Source of the DNA: an uncultured Aeromonadales bacterium
GTDB taxonomy: Bacteria; Pseudomonadota; Gammaproteobacteria; Enterobacterales; Succinivibrionaceae
Assembly (NCBI GenBank): GCA_902782145.1
Contig: CACZLZ010000003.1
Location: 62,001 to 126,000 of the forward strand
Direction of reading: 5' to 3'
Length of the DNA stretch: 64,000 nt
A model generated the notes under the pieces. That model was not told where the DNA came from. It searched no databases and worked only from the letters and a program-made list of their open reading frames with translations. Position numbers and translations under genes: made by a program. Shown one piece after another: positions 53,396 through 62,139 of this stretch (the stretch's first letter is position 1; every line of letters starts with the position of its first letter).

Positions 53396-54551
53396 CAGGT
53401 ACTCCGAACACCAGGGACACGTTGTTGCCGCCGAAGGCAAAGCTGTTGGACATAACAAAGGGACGCTCCAGGGGCCGGCCCGGGGTGCAGATCAGATCCA
53501 GATCCGGGAACTCCTCCCGGAAATCCTCCGGCGCATAATCATGGTAAGGCAGGGGCACCCCCCGCCCCAGCAGCAATGCGCAGATAAAGCACTCGGCCAG
53601 GCCGCAGGTGCCCAGGGTGTGCCCTGTCAGGTGCTTGGTGGAGGACACCGGAACCCGGGATCCGCAGAGCTCCGCCACCGCCCGGCCCTCCATGGCGTCA
53701 TTCAGCCGGGTGCCGGTGCCGTGGGCATTGACATAGCCCAGATCCCCGGGACGGATGCCCGCCATTCTGAGGGCGTCCCCCATGGCCCGAATCGCCCCCT
53801 GGCCGGTGGGATCCGGGGAGGACACATGGTAAGCGTCAGAGCTGGCGCCCCATCCCAGGAGAAGCAAGTGGTCCGGAGACAGAGCCTCCCGGGCCACCAG
53901 GGCAATGCCGGCCCCCTCGCCGATGTTGATCCCCTTCCGCTCCCGGTGGAAGGGCTGGCAGGGATCGCAGGACAATGCGCCCAGGGAGTCAAAGCCGCCG
54001 ATGCTGATCCGGCTCAGGGTGTCGGCACTGACGGCGATCACCGCGTCGCAGACGTCTCCCAGGATCAGCCGGGCGGCGCTGATCAGAGCCCGGGCGGAGG
54101 AGGAGCAGGCAGTGGTCACCGTGTAGCAGGGACCCAGCAGATCCAGGCTGCGCCGCAGGTGATCCGCTATACAGTTCACCGCCAGAATATCCGGATCACA
54201 GGGAAGGGGCGCATCCTTCCGGAAGAAGGGGCGGAGCCGGTCCTCCACATCATTGACGGCGGAGGTGGAGGTGCCGGCCACCACTCCCACCCGGTCCCTG
54301 CCGTACCGCTCTGATGCCGCGTCAATCACCTCCCGGATCTGCCCGGCGCAGTAGCCTGCCAGATCCGTGCAGCGGAAGGCGGTGCCCCCGGGAAGTTCTG
54401 GCAGACGCGCCAGATGGGCCGGCCGGCCGTCAGGCAGAAAGCCCTCCAGGGAGGAAAGATAGCGTGATCGGCCCTCCCGCAGGCTGCTTTCCGCCTCCCC
54501 GGGAGTCATGCCCAGGGCGGTGACGGCAAAAGGACGGTTGACATAAATCAT
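53388..54551 (-). CDS. Beta-ketoacyl-ACP synthase (first ketosynthase)
   Basis: A 387-residue condensing enzyme. Catalytic Cys in YTVTTACSSSARALISA, His in NAHGTGTRLNDAMEG and His in TKHLTGHTLGTCGLAE; ends SFAFGGNNVSLVFG. It begins MIYVNRPFAVTALGM, with GGAG upstream. Probably the chain-elongating subunit, pairing with the chain-length factor encoded at 63007. A gap of about 150 bases separates it from the exporter gene; no gene fits there. Confidence 0.92.
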   Translation of the reverse strand: MIYVNRPFAVTALGMTPGEAESSLREGRSRYLSSLEGFLPDGRPAHLARLPELPGGTAFRCTDLAGYCAGQIREVIDAASERYGRDRVGVVAGTSTSAVNDVEDRLRPFFRKDAPLPCDPDILAVNCIADHLRRSLDLLGPCYTVTTACSSSARALISAARLILGDVCDAVIAVSADTLSRISIGGFDSLGALSCDPCQPFHRERKGINIGEGAGIALVAREALSPDHLLLLGWGASSDAYHVSSPDPTGQGAIRAMGDALRMAGIRPGDLGYVNAHGTGTRLNDAMEGRAVAELCGSRVPVSSTKHLTGHTLGTCGLAECFICALLLGRGVPLPYHDYAPEDFREEFPDLDLICTPGRPLERPFVMSNSFAFGGNNVSLVFGVPDA

Positions 54552-54704
54552 CAGGATCTCCACGACGGCCGCCAGCCCGCCCCCAAACGGCACCAGGCAG
54601 AACAGGGAACCGGAGCAGGAAAGGCGGACTGTCCCATGAGAATTATGTCAGCAAACGCCCCGCAAACTCAAGGATCAAAGCAGATCCGCCCTCCAGGCTG
54701 CATC

Positions 54705-56927
54705 TTAAGAGGCGGGTTTCCCCGGGGTGCCGGGATCCGGCGCCACCGCCCCGGGATCCGCACCCGGTCTCCCGGACAGCAGCACCAGAAGCAGGACCGC
54801 CGCCAGTCCCCAGGAGAGGCAGATCCCGAAAGAGGCAATGGCCGCAGTGCCCGACAGGGACAGCATGCCGAAGGAGGCTTCCGTGGTGAGCCAGGAAACC
54901 CAAAGGGCATGGGCAGTGCCCCGGGGATCCCCCCGGCCCAGGGAATGCCAGAACACGCAATAGTCCGCCCCCAAGCCCAGGATCATGAACCCTGCCAGGA
55001 CGGTGAAGACGCTGAGATAGCCTCCGGCCAGGGCACTGGCCGCCAGACCTGCGCCCAGCCCTCCGGCCACGGGCAAAAGAAAGCACCGGAAGACGCTCCG
55101 TCCCAGCACCAGGGAGGAGACCAGGGCGGCCAGGATCAGCCCCCCGGCCAGAAAGCGCTCCAGGGCCTGGCGGCAGGCGGCAAAGGCACTGCTCCAGCGC
55201 CTCCTGCCGTCCACCCGCTCCAGATCTGACCGGGCCTCCAGACAGGAGAGCAGTTCTCCGTCCGTGGCCTCTGCCCGGATGAAAAGACCCTTTGGGGAAA
55301 GCAAGAGTGGCCCGGACAGGGGATGATCCAGGGGATCAAAGGACATATCCTCATTCAGGGAGCTCAGATCCGGCTCCACCCCGTAGGCCCCGTAAGCCTG
55401 CCGGAGGGCACCGGCGCTCCGGCGGTAGGACTCCTGGTTTGCCCCCTGGCTTTTCCGGGAGGGGATCCAGCGGCAGGGGAGGATCAGACGCCCGACCTCC
55501 TCCGGGGAAAGTGCGCCCGCCAGCTCCTCACACCGGATCAGGGCCGTCTCCGTGTCCGGGGCTCGGAGGAAAAACCACACCGGAGATCCGCTGCCCCCGG
55601 CACCCCGCCCCAGCTCGGCGGCCATGGCCAGGAGATCCTGGTTTGGCGCCTGCATCCGGGCCACATCGTCATCCGGAGGGCAGATCATCCAGGCCAGGAT
55701 CCCGGCCAGCAGGCACCCCAGGGCGAGAAATGTTCCCGCCCGGCCGGATCCGGAGGAAAGGCGCCCTGCGGCCAGATCCGCAAGCCTTCCCGGGGAAGCC
55801 GGGGGGATCCGGATCAGGGGGAAGAGGAACAGCACTATAAGGCAGGTAGCACCCAGGGCGGCGGCGGCCATCACCGCCAGCTGCCGCAATGCCGGGAGCT
55901 CCGTCAGGGACATGATCAAGTAGGCCCCGCAGCTGGAGGCGGCCGAGACCAGCAGGGAGAGGGCAAAGGATCGGAAGGGGCTCCTGGCGCCACCGGCCAG
56001 GCGCAGCAGCATGTGCAGGTTGTAATCGGCGCAGATCCCGATGAGACAGGCCCCAAGGCCCAGGGCTGCCACATGGATCCGCCCGAAGATCAGGAGCACG
56101 GCGGCCACCCCTGTTGCCATGGCAGTGCCCAGGGACAAGAAGGTCAGCAACAGTGCCCGTCCGCTCCGGAAGGTCCGGAGAAACAGCAACAACGCCACCA
56201 GGGCGGACACCCCGCCGATGCGGGTCATGTCGCACCGGGACCTTTCCGCCGCCTCGGCAGCGAAAAACACCTCCCCGGTGTAGATCAGGGTGGGATCCCC
56301 GGCACCATAATCCCGGATCCGGCGGCTGAACTCCTCCGGATCCCGGATCAGGGGATCATAGGTTCCGGAGAAAGCGCAGAGACGCCCCCGGCCCGGTCCG
56401 CCAGATCGGTGCTCCCCGCCGCCGCGCCCTTCCGGAGGAGGATCCAGAAGCAGGCAGCCGGCGGGATGATAGCCGGCGCCCCGGCCCCGGGCGGCTACCA
56501 GGGAGCGCATGATCATGAAGGGATCCCCGGCGATCTCCTGCTCGGTGATCCCCCCGAAGGGGCTGAGAAACGCCTCGTCAATCCGGGCCCGGGGATCCCG
56601 GCAGATGGCGCAGGGGATCAGGGCCTGGCGGTGGCGGTAGGAGAAGGGACCCGCCTGATCCAGGGGATCCAGCCGGAAGCCCTCCGAGGCCTCCAGATAT
56701 TGCCGCAAAGATACAGGATCCCCGGCGGTGGCCACCATGACCCGGCGCCGCAGCAGTTCCAGATCCGGATCCCCGGCGCCGTCCCCGGCATCACGGCCAG
56801 GGGCTGCCGGCAGCAGCCCACCGGTGCCGGTGTCCAGGACAAGGGAGCCGGAAACAAGGCCCGGGATCACCGCCAGCACCGGCAAAAGCAGGAGCAGAAC
56901 GGTGATGACGGCTCCCAGGCGCCTCAA
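54705..56927 (-). CDS. MMPL/RND-family exporter of the polyene cluster
   Basis: A 740-residue inner-membrane protein with about twelve helices in two halves: one N-terminal helix (GAVITVLLLLLPVLAVIPGL), a periplasmic domain, a block of five helices, then a repeat of this plan. The stretch ALGLGACLIGICADYNLHML and GFMILGLGADYCVFWHSLGR carry the Asp-Tyr pairs characteristic of this family. It is thought to move the finished lipid-linked polyene out of the inner membrane. The start overlaps the LolA-like gene. Confidence 0.9.
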   Translation of the reverse strand: MRRLGAVITVLLLLLPVLAVIPGLVSGSLVLDTGTGGLLPAAPGRDAGDGAGDPDLELLRRRVMVATAGDPVSLRQYLEASEGFRLDPLDQAGPFSYRHRQALIPCAICRDPRARIDEAFLSPFGGITEQEIAGDPFMIMRSLVAARGRGAGYHPAGCLLLDPPPEGRGGGEHRSGGPGRGRLCAFSGTYDPLIRDPEEFSRRIRDYGAGDPTLIYTGEVFFAAEAAERSRCDMTRIGGVSALVALLLFLRTFRSGRALLLTFLSLGTAMATGVAAVLLIFGRIHVAALGLGACLIGICADYNLHMLLRLAGGARSPFRSFALSLLVSAASSCGAYLIMSLTELPALRQLAVMAAAALGATCLIVLFLFPLIRIPPASPGRLADLAAGRLSSGSGRAGTFLALGCLLAGILAWMICPPDDDVARMQAPNQDLLAMAAELGRGAGGSGSPVWFFLRAPDTETALIRCEELAGALSPEEVGRLILPCRWIPSRKSQGANQESYRRSAGALRQAYGAYGVEPDLSSLNEDMSFDPLDHPLSGPLLLSPKGLFIRAEATDGELLSCLEARSDLERVDGRRRWSSAFAACRQALERFLAGGLILAALVSSLVLGRSVFRCFLLPVAGGLGAGLAASALAGGYLSVFTVLAGFMILGLGADYCVFWHSLGRGDPRGTAHALWVSWLTTEASFGMLSLSGTAAIASFGICLSWGLAAVLLLVLLSGRPGADPGAVAPDPGTPGKPAS

Positions 56928-57643
56928 CGGTCCCCTCCCGGCGGAAGACCGGCCTCCGGCAAGGTCCGGCAGAAGGAGCGGAGATCCGGATCCTCCTGAA
57001 GGATCCTGGTTCCCGGGGCGAAGCGCACCCGGGTGCTGCCCCCGGTGTTCTCCACCACCCTAAACTCCCGGATCTCCCCGTCAGCCAGATGGATCACCAC
57101 CAGATCCACCACCCGGGCCAGCTCCTCCCTCCGGGGGCGGAGGAACAGCCCCGTGTCCGGGCCGTTCACGGAGGATGTCACCCGGTAATCAGCACGCACC
57201 TCATCCCAGGATCCCCGGATCAGTGTCGTGAGCCCCGAGATCATGAAGGCCACCGCCGGATCCCCGGCGCCCCCGGCCGGCCGGGGGCTGTCAGGGGAAG
57301 CGTCCAGATCCCGGATCCCGTCAGCCCCCACCAGCCACTGCCGCCGCACCGGATCAGTGACAATCCAGCAGATCCCCCGATCCAGGGTCACCGCCGCCGT
57401 CCCGGAGGACCGGATCAGCCGGCCGGCTGCCGCCAGAAACCGTTCCATAACATAGGGGGCAAGAAGGATCTCCCCATCCCGGAGTAGGGGGCGCTGTATG
57501 TCCGGCAGCACATCCTCCGCCTGGTGAGCCGCCCCGGGATCCTGAGGCGGGGGATCTGAAGGCGCCTCCCCGGCCCCGGAGGGGACAGGGGACAAAAGCA
57601 GCAGGGGCAGCAGCAGTCCCGGGAGCTGATCAGCCAACCGCAT
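56924..57643 (-). CDS. LolA-like periplasmic carrier of the polyene cluster
   Basis: A 239-residue protein with a signal peptide (LPGLLLPLLLLSPVPSGAG) and a mature part with the half-barrel pattern of LolA-type carriers: LLRDGEILLAPYVMERFLAAAGRL, WIVTDPVRRQWLVGADGI and a C-terminal lipid-binding strand series. Aryl polyene clusters commonly contain such a gene; it probably ferries the lipid-linked product across the periplasm to the outer membrane. I chose the ATG at 57643 because it begins the signal peptide. Confidence 0.8.
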   Translation of the reverse strand: MRLADQLPGLLLPLLLLSPVPSGAGEAPSDPPPQDPGAAHQAEDVLPDIQRPLLRDGEILLAPYVMERFLAAAGRLIRSSGTAAVTLDRGICWIVTDPVRRQWLVGADGIRDLDASPDSPRPAGGAGDPAVAFMISGLTTLIRGSWDEVRADYRVTSSVNGPDTGLFLRPRREELARVVDLVVIHLADGEIREFRVVENTGGSTRVRFAPGTRILQEDPDLRSFCRTLPEAGLPPGGDR

Positions 57644-58061
57644 GCCCCGCCTCCGCAAGAAAGGTCCGGACACAGCTGACAAACCTCCCGGGCATGCAAA
57701 AGGTGAGGCTGTCCCCGCCCCGGGGGACGCACACCTGGACTGAGCGGGCCCTAAGGCACAGCCTCTCCCCGGAGCGCACTTCAAAGGAATGGACCAGGCG
57801 GTTCTCATACTCGTCCAGGTGGGTGGTAACCGTGTAGCAGTCCCGGAGACGGAGGGAGCCGGTGTATTTGAGCCGCAGCTCCACTATGGGAAAGGCGAAA
57901 CCGTCCCGGTCAATCTCGGCATAGGGGTAGCCGATCATGTCCAGGAACCGTCCCCGGGCGCTCTCCAGATAGCGCACATAATTGCCGTGCCACACCACCC
58001 CCATGGGATCACAGTCGTAAAACTCCACGGTTCCGCTGCAGTCGAAGGCATACAGACTCAT
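57630..58061 (-). CDS. Acyl thioesterase, 4HBT hotdog family
   Basis: A 143-residue YbgC-like thioesterase. The catalytic block is VEFYDCDPMGVVWHGNYVRYLE, with the Asp and the following helix conserved; FPIVELRLKYTGSLRLRD follows. It probably releases or edits acyl chains during polyene synthesis. Two starts are possible: GTG at 58076, which overlaps the upstream stop (GTGA), or ATG at 58061, which has GAGG nine bases upstream; I prefer the ATG. Confidence 0.88.
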   Translation of the reverse strand: MSLYAFDCSGTVEFYDCDPMGVVWHGNYVRYLESARGRFLDMIGYPYAEIDRDGFAFPIVELRLKYTGSLRLRDCYTVTTHLDEYENRLVHSFEVRSGERLCLRARSVQVCVPRGGDSLTFCMPGRFVSCVRTFLAEAGHAVG

Positions 58062-58072
58062 GGCCGCCACCC

Positions 58073-59017
58073 TCACTCCTTCCAGAAGTCATAGAAATTG
58101 AACCAGTCCAGGGGAGCCTCCAGGAGGATCTCCTCCAGATCCCGGGCATAGGCCTGCACCGCCTGCCGCAGCTCCGCCTCCCGGCCCCGCCGGGAAAGGC
58201 GCACCGGACCGGCATCCCGCAGAAACAGCTGGGGCCTCCCGGCGATCTCCACACAGTGCACCAGCACCACTTCGGTCCCCAGCAGGGAAGCCAGGATCCA
58301 GGGCCCCGCAGGAAGATACGCCCTCCCGCCCAGAAAGGACACCTCCACGCTCCTGGTGTCCTCCCGCAGCAGCCGATCCCCCAATGCGGCCACATACTCC
58401 CCCCGATCCACCGCCTCCAGAAGCCGGGACGCCGTGGCCGGGGAAATATCGTTCACCGGGACAAAGCGCCGGGTGACGTCCCGGTTCACCCGGCTCATGT
58501 AGGCCATGAACCGGGCGTTGTTGCCAGTCTCAATGAGGATGTTCACCGGACGGTTCTGAAAAAAGCGGTTGACACCCCGGAGAAACTCCATGTCCCCGGC
58601 GTGGGAGCTGATGATCATGAAGCCCCGATCTGCTGCTGCGCCCTTGGCCACCAGCGCCTCCAGGGAGCCGTTCCGGGAGACAAGATCCCCCACCCCCAGG
58701 ATCCCCCGCCAGGCCAGGATCCGATCCAGCAGGGCACAGCAGAAGCGGTGGATATGCAGCCGGGTGGAGATCCGGGGGAGGGTACGGCCCCGGGCGGCGG
58801 CAAAGTCCCGGATCCGGGCCAGATAGGATCCGGAAATGCGGCGCAGCCGGGGACTGCAGAGCCAGACCGCAAGGGAGATGCACCAGATGACGCCCCGGGC
58901 GCAGCGCCGGCCCAGCAGGCGGTGGATCCCCACCACAAGATCCATGCCGAAGGAACAGGTGCTGTCGTGGTGATCCCGGATCCAGGATGAATTGCCGCCC
59001 CCGCCGTCCCGTGCCAT
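58073..59017 (-). CDS. LpxL/HtrB-like acyltransferase of the polyene cluster
   Basis: A 314-residue membrane-associated acyltransferase. It has an N-terminal hydrophobic helix (GVIWCISLAVWLC), the catalytic HxxxD in IISSHAGDMEFLRG and PAGPWILASLLGTEVVLVHCV near the end, as in lauroyl/myristoyl transferases of lipid A. It should attach an acyl or polyene chain to the lipid anchor. ATG at 59017 after GGGGAGGGGATC. In many aryl polyene clusters I recall, this domain is fused behind the glycosyltransferase; here a stop codon and about 90 bases separate the two. Confidence 0.87.
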   Translation of the reverse strand: MARDGGGGNSSWIRDHHDSTCSFGMDLVVGIHRLLGRRCARGVIWCISLAVWLCSPRLRRISGSYLARIRDFAAARGRTLPRISTRLHIHRFCCALLDRILAWRGILGVGDLVSRNGSLEALVAKGAAADRGFMIISSHAGDMEFLRGVNRFFQNRPVNILIETGNNARFMAYMSRVNRDVTRRFVPVNDISPATASRLLEAVDRGEYVAALGDRLLREDTRSVEVSFLGGRAYLPAGPWILASLLGTEVVLVHCVEIAGRPQLFLRDAGPVRLSRRGREAELRQAVQAYARDLEEILLEAPLDWFNFYDFWKE

Positions 59018-59106
59018 GGATATGATCCCCTCCCCAGTTGTCCAGCCGATCCGGTCCCCCGGCAGGCGGCAGAGCGCCCCTGTCCGGGTGCCGGGAAGGA
59101 AAAAGC

Positions 59107-59832
59107 CTAAAGGTAGTGCCGCCCCCGCACTGCAGGATAGTGGAGGATCTTCTCCGTGCAGAGCCGGGCATGGCACCAGCTCAGCTCCAGGTTGTCCCGG
59201 AACATCCTGAAGTTGCTGATCCCGCCTGCGGGGTAGGAGACCGCAACCGGGCACTGCACGATCCCGCAGCCCGCCCAGTACATGCGGATCATGATCTCCG
59301 TGTCAAAGCCCATGTGACGCCCCACCGGCCGGTGCTCCAGGATCCGGCAGGCCGGATCCAGGGGATACACCCGGATGCCGCACATGGAGTCCACCAGGGA
59401 GCAGCGTCCCAGCTCCAGAGCCACCCAGAAGTGGGTGATGTACCGGGCCAGGAACCGGCCAGGGGGGATATTGCGGTAAACCGGGCTCCCGGCGATGAGA
59501 TCCCCGGGATGGCTCCGGGCCAGCTCCAGCATCCGGGGAACGGTCCCGGGATCCTGCTGGCCGTCAGCGTCGATCTGCAATGCATGGGTGCACCCCAACT
59601 CCCGGGCCCAGAGAAAGCCGGCATGCACGGCGGCGCCCTTGCCGCTGTTCTGCTCCAGCCGGATCACCTGGGCCCGGGATCCGGGACAGTCCCGTGCCAG
59701 AACCTCAGCCACCGGCTCCTCATTGCCGTCATCGGCAATGATCACCGGAAGGCCGTATCTTTCCAGCACCGGCAGCAGATCCGGCAGGCTGCCGGCATGC
59801 CGGTAGCAGGGCACCACAATGGCCGTCCTCAT
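59107..59832 (-). CDS. Family 2 glycosyltransferase of the polyene cluster
   Basis: A 241-residue GT-A enzyme, DPM1-like. RTAIVVPCYRHAGSLPDLL, ADDGNEE, LEQNSGKGAAVHAGFLWA and the metal-binding DxD in LQIDADGQQDPGT; followed by DSMCGIRVYP and GFDTEIMIRMYWAG. It has no membrane helices. Probably it adds the sugar that links the polyene to its lipid. Its ATG directly follows the TAG of the dehydratase gene. Confidence 0.9.
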   Translation of the reverse strand: MRTAIVVPCYRHAGSLPDLLPVLERYGLPVIIADDGNEEPVAEVLARDCPGSRAQVIRLEQNSGKGAAVHAGFLWARELGCTHALQIDADGQQDPGTVPRMLELARSHPGDLIAGSPVYRNIPPGRFLARYITHFWVALELGRCSLVDSMCGIRVYPLDPACRILEHRPVGRHMGFDTEIMIRMYWAGCGIVQCPVAVSYPAGGISNFRMFRDNLELSWCHARLCTEKILHYPAVRGRHYL

Positions 59833-60183
59833 CTACCAGCGGATCCTGCCGGAGGCATAGTCCAGGCCGTCAGCCTCCCCGGTGACGGCAAAATCCAGGA
59901 TCCCCTCCCCGGGCGGGGAGCGCAGCTCCAGCAGGAGCCTGGTTCCCGGGGAGATCATGCGCTGAAACTTGCATCGGACCAGCTCATAGGGACCCTCCCC
60001 GGGTCCCCGGCCCAGGAACTCCCCGGCACACCGGAGCACAAAGCCCACCAGGGCCACCCCTGGCAGGATCCCCCGGCCCGGGAAGTGGCCCCGGAACCAG
60101 TCCAGATCCTCCAGGGCACAGAAAGCGATCCTGAGGCTGCCGCTGTCACCGCCGTCAGCCAGGACAAAGGGGGGATATTTCAC
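59833..60183 (-). CDS. Hotdog-fold dehydratase, FabZ-like (second of two)
   Basis: A 116-residue hotdog protein with the FabZ-type loop WFRGHFPGRGILPGVALVGFV, which supplies the catalytic His. It should dehydrate the 3-hydroxyacyl-ACP, together with the larger hotdog protein at 52922. Starts with GTG overlapping the AMP-ligase stop (GTGA). Shorter than FabZ (about 150), as is usual for this cluster member as I recall. Confidence 0.88.
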   Translation of the reverse strand: MKYPPFVLADGGDSGSLRIAFCALEDLDWFRGHFPGRGILPGVALVGFVLRCAGEFLGRGPGEGPYELVRCKFQRMISPGTRLLLELRSPPGEGILDFAVTGEADGLDYASGRIRW

Positions 60184-61613
60184 CGGGCCGCCTCCCCGGA
60201 AGTGAGTTCCCGGATCCGCGGGTAGTCCGTCTTGCCGGTGGGGGTCCGGGGGAGCTCATCCAGAAAGATCAGGCGCCGGGGCACCGCCACCGGCTCCGTG
60301 TACTGCCGGACAGCCTGGCGCAGTGCGACGGCAAACCGCCCCGGAGTCATGGAGTCCCGCAGTTCCCGTCCATGGGCCGAAAGCACAGCGCAGGCGGCGG
60401 TGATCTCCCGGCAGTCCGTGCTGCCGGACACCACGGCGGCATCACTGACCAGCCCGGTGCGGCACAGCGCCCGCTCCACACTGTCCAGGGAGATCAGCTT
60501 GTCCTCAATTTTCACAATCCGGCTCCGCCGGCCCAGGAGCCGGAAGCCGTCGGAGTGAAGCTCCACCAGATCCTCAGACCGGAACACAGGGATCTCCCGC
60601 CCTGTGGCAGGATCCGTGAACACGGCGTTATGCTCCTCGCAGTGCCGGGAGTCCACGCACATATGCCCTGCAGGCAGCCCTCCCGCCAGTTCCCCGTCCT
60701 GCTCCGGCTCCAGCAGGAGCCGGGCGTCCGGGGCCATGTGCCACAGCTCAGTGCCCGTCTCCGGATGGCGCCAGGCCATGACCCCGGTCTCCGTACTCCC
60801 AAGGATCTCCAGCATGGGGGAGGCGAAATAGCCCCGGATCCGTTCCAGCAGCTCCGGAGGCAGCATGCCCCCGGCAGAGACGGCCAGGGCCAGGTCAATC
60901 CGGCCCGGACCCAGGCGGCGCATGAAGCTGGGGCTGGTGATCAGCACCGGATCCCGGTGGATCCGGGTAAGTCCCTCCAGTTCCTCCTGGTGGTTCACCC
61001 GTCGGTCCAGGAGGATCATCCCCGCCCACAGTGGAAAGATAAAGCGGAACATCAGACCGTAGGCATGGAACACCGGTACGGTGGAGCAGCACAGACGGCC
61101 CTCCAGGGAGATCCCGCCGGCAATGGCAGGAATGATCGCCGCCTCCCGGAGAAAGGAGCCCAGGCTCCGCACCACCGTTTTGGGTGTCCCGGTGGAGCCG
61201 GAGGTACACTGCAGAAGGGGCAGATCCTCCATGGACGTCCGAAACTCCGGGAATTCACCGCCTGCGCCGCACTCCTGGGTCATGATCACGGGACAGCCGG
61301 CGCCGTCCAGGAAAGACGGCAGCGGATGATCCGCCAGCACCGCCCCGCTCTCCGGGAGCAGTCCCCGGGCGGCGCTGTCGGTGACCAGGCAGGGGACGCA
61401 CCCCAGGCTCCAGACAGCCAGCAGGGAGGCGAGGATCTCAAAGCAGCTGTCCTGAAGCACCGGGATCAGCATGCCCGGCCGGCAGTGAGGCCCAAGGCGC
61501 CGCCGGAGAGCGGCGGCATGCTCCCATGCGTCCGCCGCCGTCAGCCTGCCCTCCGGACGCAGGAAGACCGCGCCCCGGAGCAGTTCTCCAAGCCCAGCCC
61601 ATGCCCCGGTCAT
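60180..61613 (-). CDS. AMP-dependent acyl ligase (polyene starter loading)
   Basis: A 477-residue adenylate-forming enzyme. P-loop LLQCTSGSTGTPKTVVRSLG, then VPVFHAYGLMFRFIFPL, EILGSTETGVMAWRH and the C-terminal hinge LLGRRSRIVKIEDKLISLDSVE with the core Lys region GKTDYPRI. It is expected to activate the aryl starter acid and load it on an ACP. Somewhat shorter than typical acyl-CoA ligases (about 520), as are the aryl polyene homologues. ATGA overlap with the second ACP gene. Confidence 0.9.
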   Translation of the reverse strand: MTGAWAGLGELLRGAVFLRPEGRLTAADAWEHAAALRRRLGPHCRPGMLIPVLQDSCFEILASLLAVWSLGCVPCLVTDSAARGLLPESGAVLADHPLPSFLDGAGCPVIMTQECGAGGEFPEFRTSMEDLPLLQCTSGSTGTPKTVVRSLGSFLREAAIIPAIAGGISLEGRLCCSTVPVFHAYGLMFRFIFPLWAGMILLDRRVNHQEELEGLTRIHRDPVLITSPSFMRRLGPGRIDLALAVSAGGMLPPELLERIRGYFASPMLEILGSTETGVMAWRHPETGTELWHMAPDARLLLEPEQDGELAGGLPAGHMCVDSRHCEEHNAVFTDPATGREIPVFRSEDLVELHSDGFRLLGRRSRIVKIEDKLISLDSVERALCRTGLVSDAAVVSGSTDCREITAACAVLSAHGRELRDSMTPGRFAVALRQAVRQYTEPVAVPRRLIFLDELPRTPTGKTDYPRIRELTSGEAAR

Positions 61614-61864
61614 TGGCCGCCGGCGCCCTTCTTGGAGATCACCACGCTCACCATGTCCCCCACGGTCTTCACCCCCCTAAAGTCTTCAGGGGTAAAGCGG
61701 CAGTCCAGGGTGCGCTGGAGCTCCACCACAATGTCCGTGGCGTCAATGGAGTCCAGATCCAGATCCGTCACCACGTTGGATCCCTCCTGGACCCGGTCCG
61801 GGGCAATGTCAAAGTTGGTCTCCATGATCCGCCTGATCTCCGCCAGGATCTCCTCACGAGTCAT
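61610..61864 (-). CDS. Acyl carrier protein 2
   Basis: An 84-residue ACP with the phosphopantetheine Ser in VTDLDLDSIDATDIVVELQ. It begins MTREEILAEIRRIMETNF and ends in a Gly-rich tail. ATGA overlaps with both neighbours (ACP1 stop and AMP ligase start), so its dosage is tied to theirs. Note DSID rather than the DSLD of fatty-acid ACP, shared by both ACPs here. Confidence 0.93.
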   Translation of the reverse strand: MTREEILAEIRRIMETNFDIAPDRVQEGSNVVTDLDLDSIDATDIVVELQRTLDCRFTPEDFRGVKTVGDMVSVVISKKGAGGQ

Positions 61865-62139
61865 CTGCCGTCACTCCTGCCGTTTTCCTCAATGTAACGT
61901 GCCAGGGTGGCCACGGAATAGAAGTTCTTCCGCACCTCCTGGCTGTCCTCCTGCATGGGCACCCCGAAGCGGTTCTTCACTGCCAGCCCTAGCTCCAGGG
62001 CGTCAATGGAGTCAAGACCCAGACCTTCACTGAAAAGGGGCGCCTCCGTGTCAATGTCCTCCGCGGTGATATCCTCCAGATTCAGGGCCTCAACAATGGT
62101 CCGCTTCACCTCAAGGATCAGATCCTCACTCATACGCAT
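61861..62139 (-). CDS. Acyl carrier protein 1
   Basis: A 92-residue ACP with the modification Ser in LFSEGLGLDSIDALELGLAV. Begins MRMSEDLILEVKRTIVEALN; a second ATG two codons later is possible. Two distinct ACPs are the rule in aryl polyene clusters, one holding the growing chain, the other probably involved in starter transfer. Its stop overlaps the ACP2 start. Confidence 0.93.
   Translation of the reverse strand: MRMSEDLILEVKRTIVEALNLEDITAEDIDTEAPLFSEGLGLDSIDALELGLAVKNRFGVPMQEDSQEVRKNFYSVATLARYIEENGRSDGR

Noticed and set aside
55323-56999. 558-codon plus-strand frame opposite the MMPL exporter
   Set aside because: Gly/Gln/Pro/Arg-rich shadow of the exporter gene; no family motifs, while the minus-strand protein has a clear exporter pattern.
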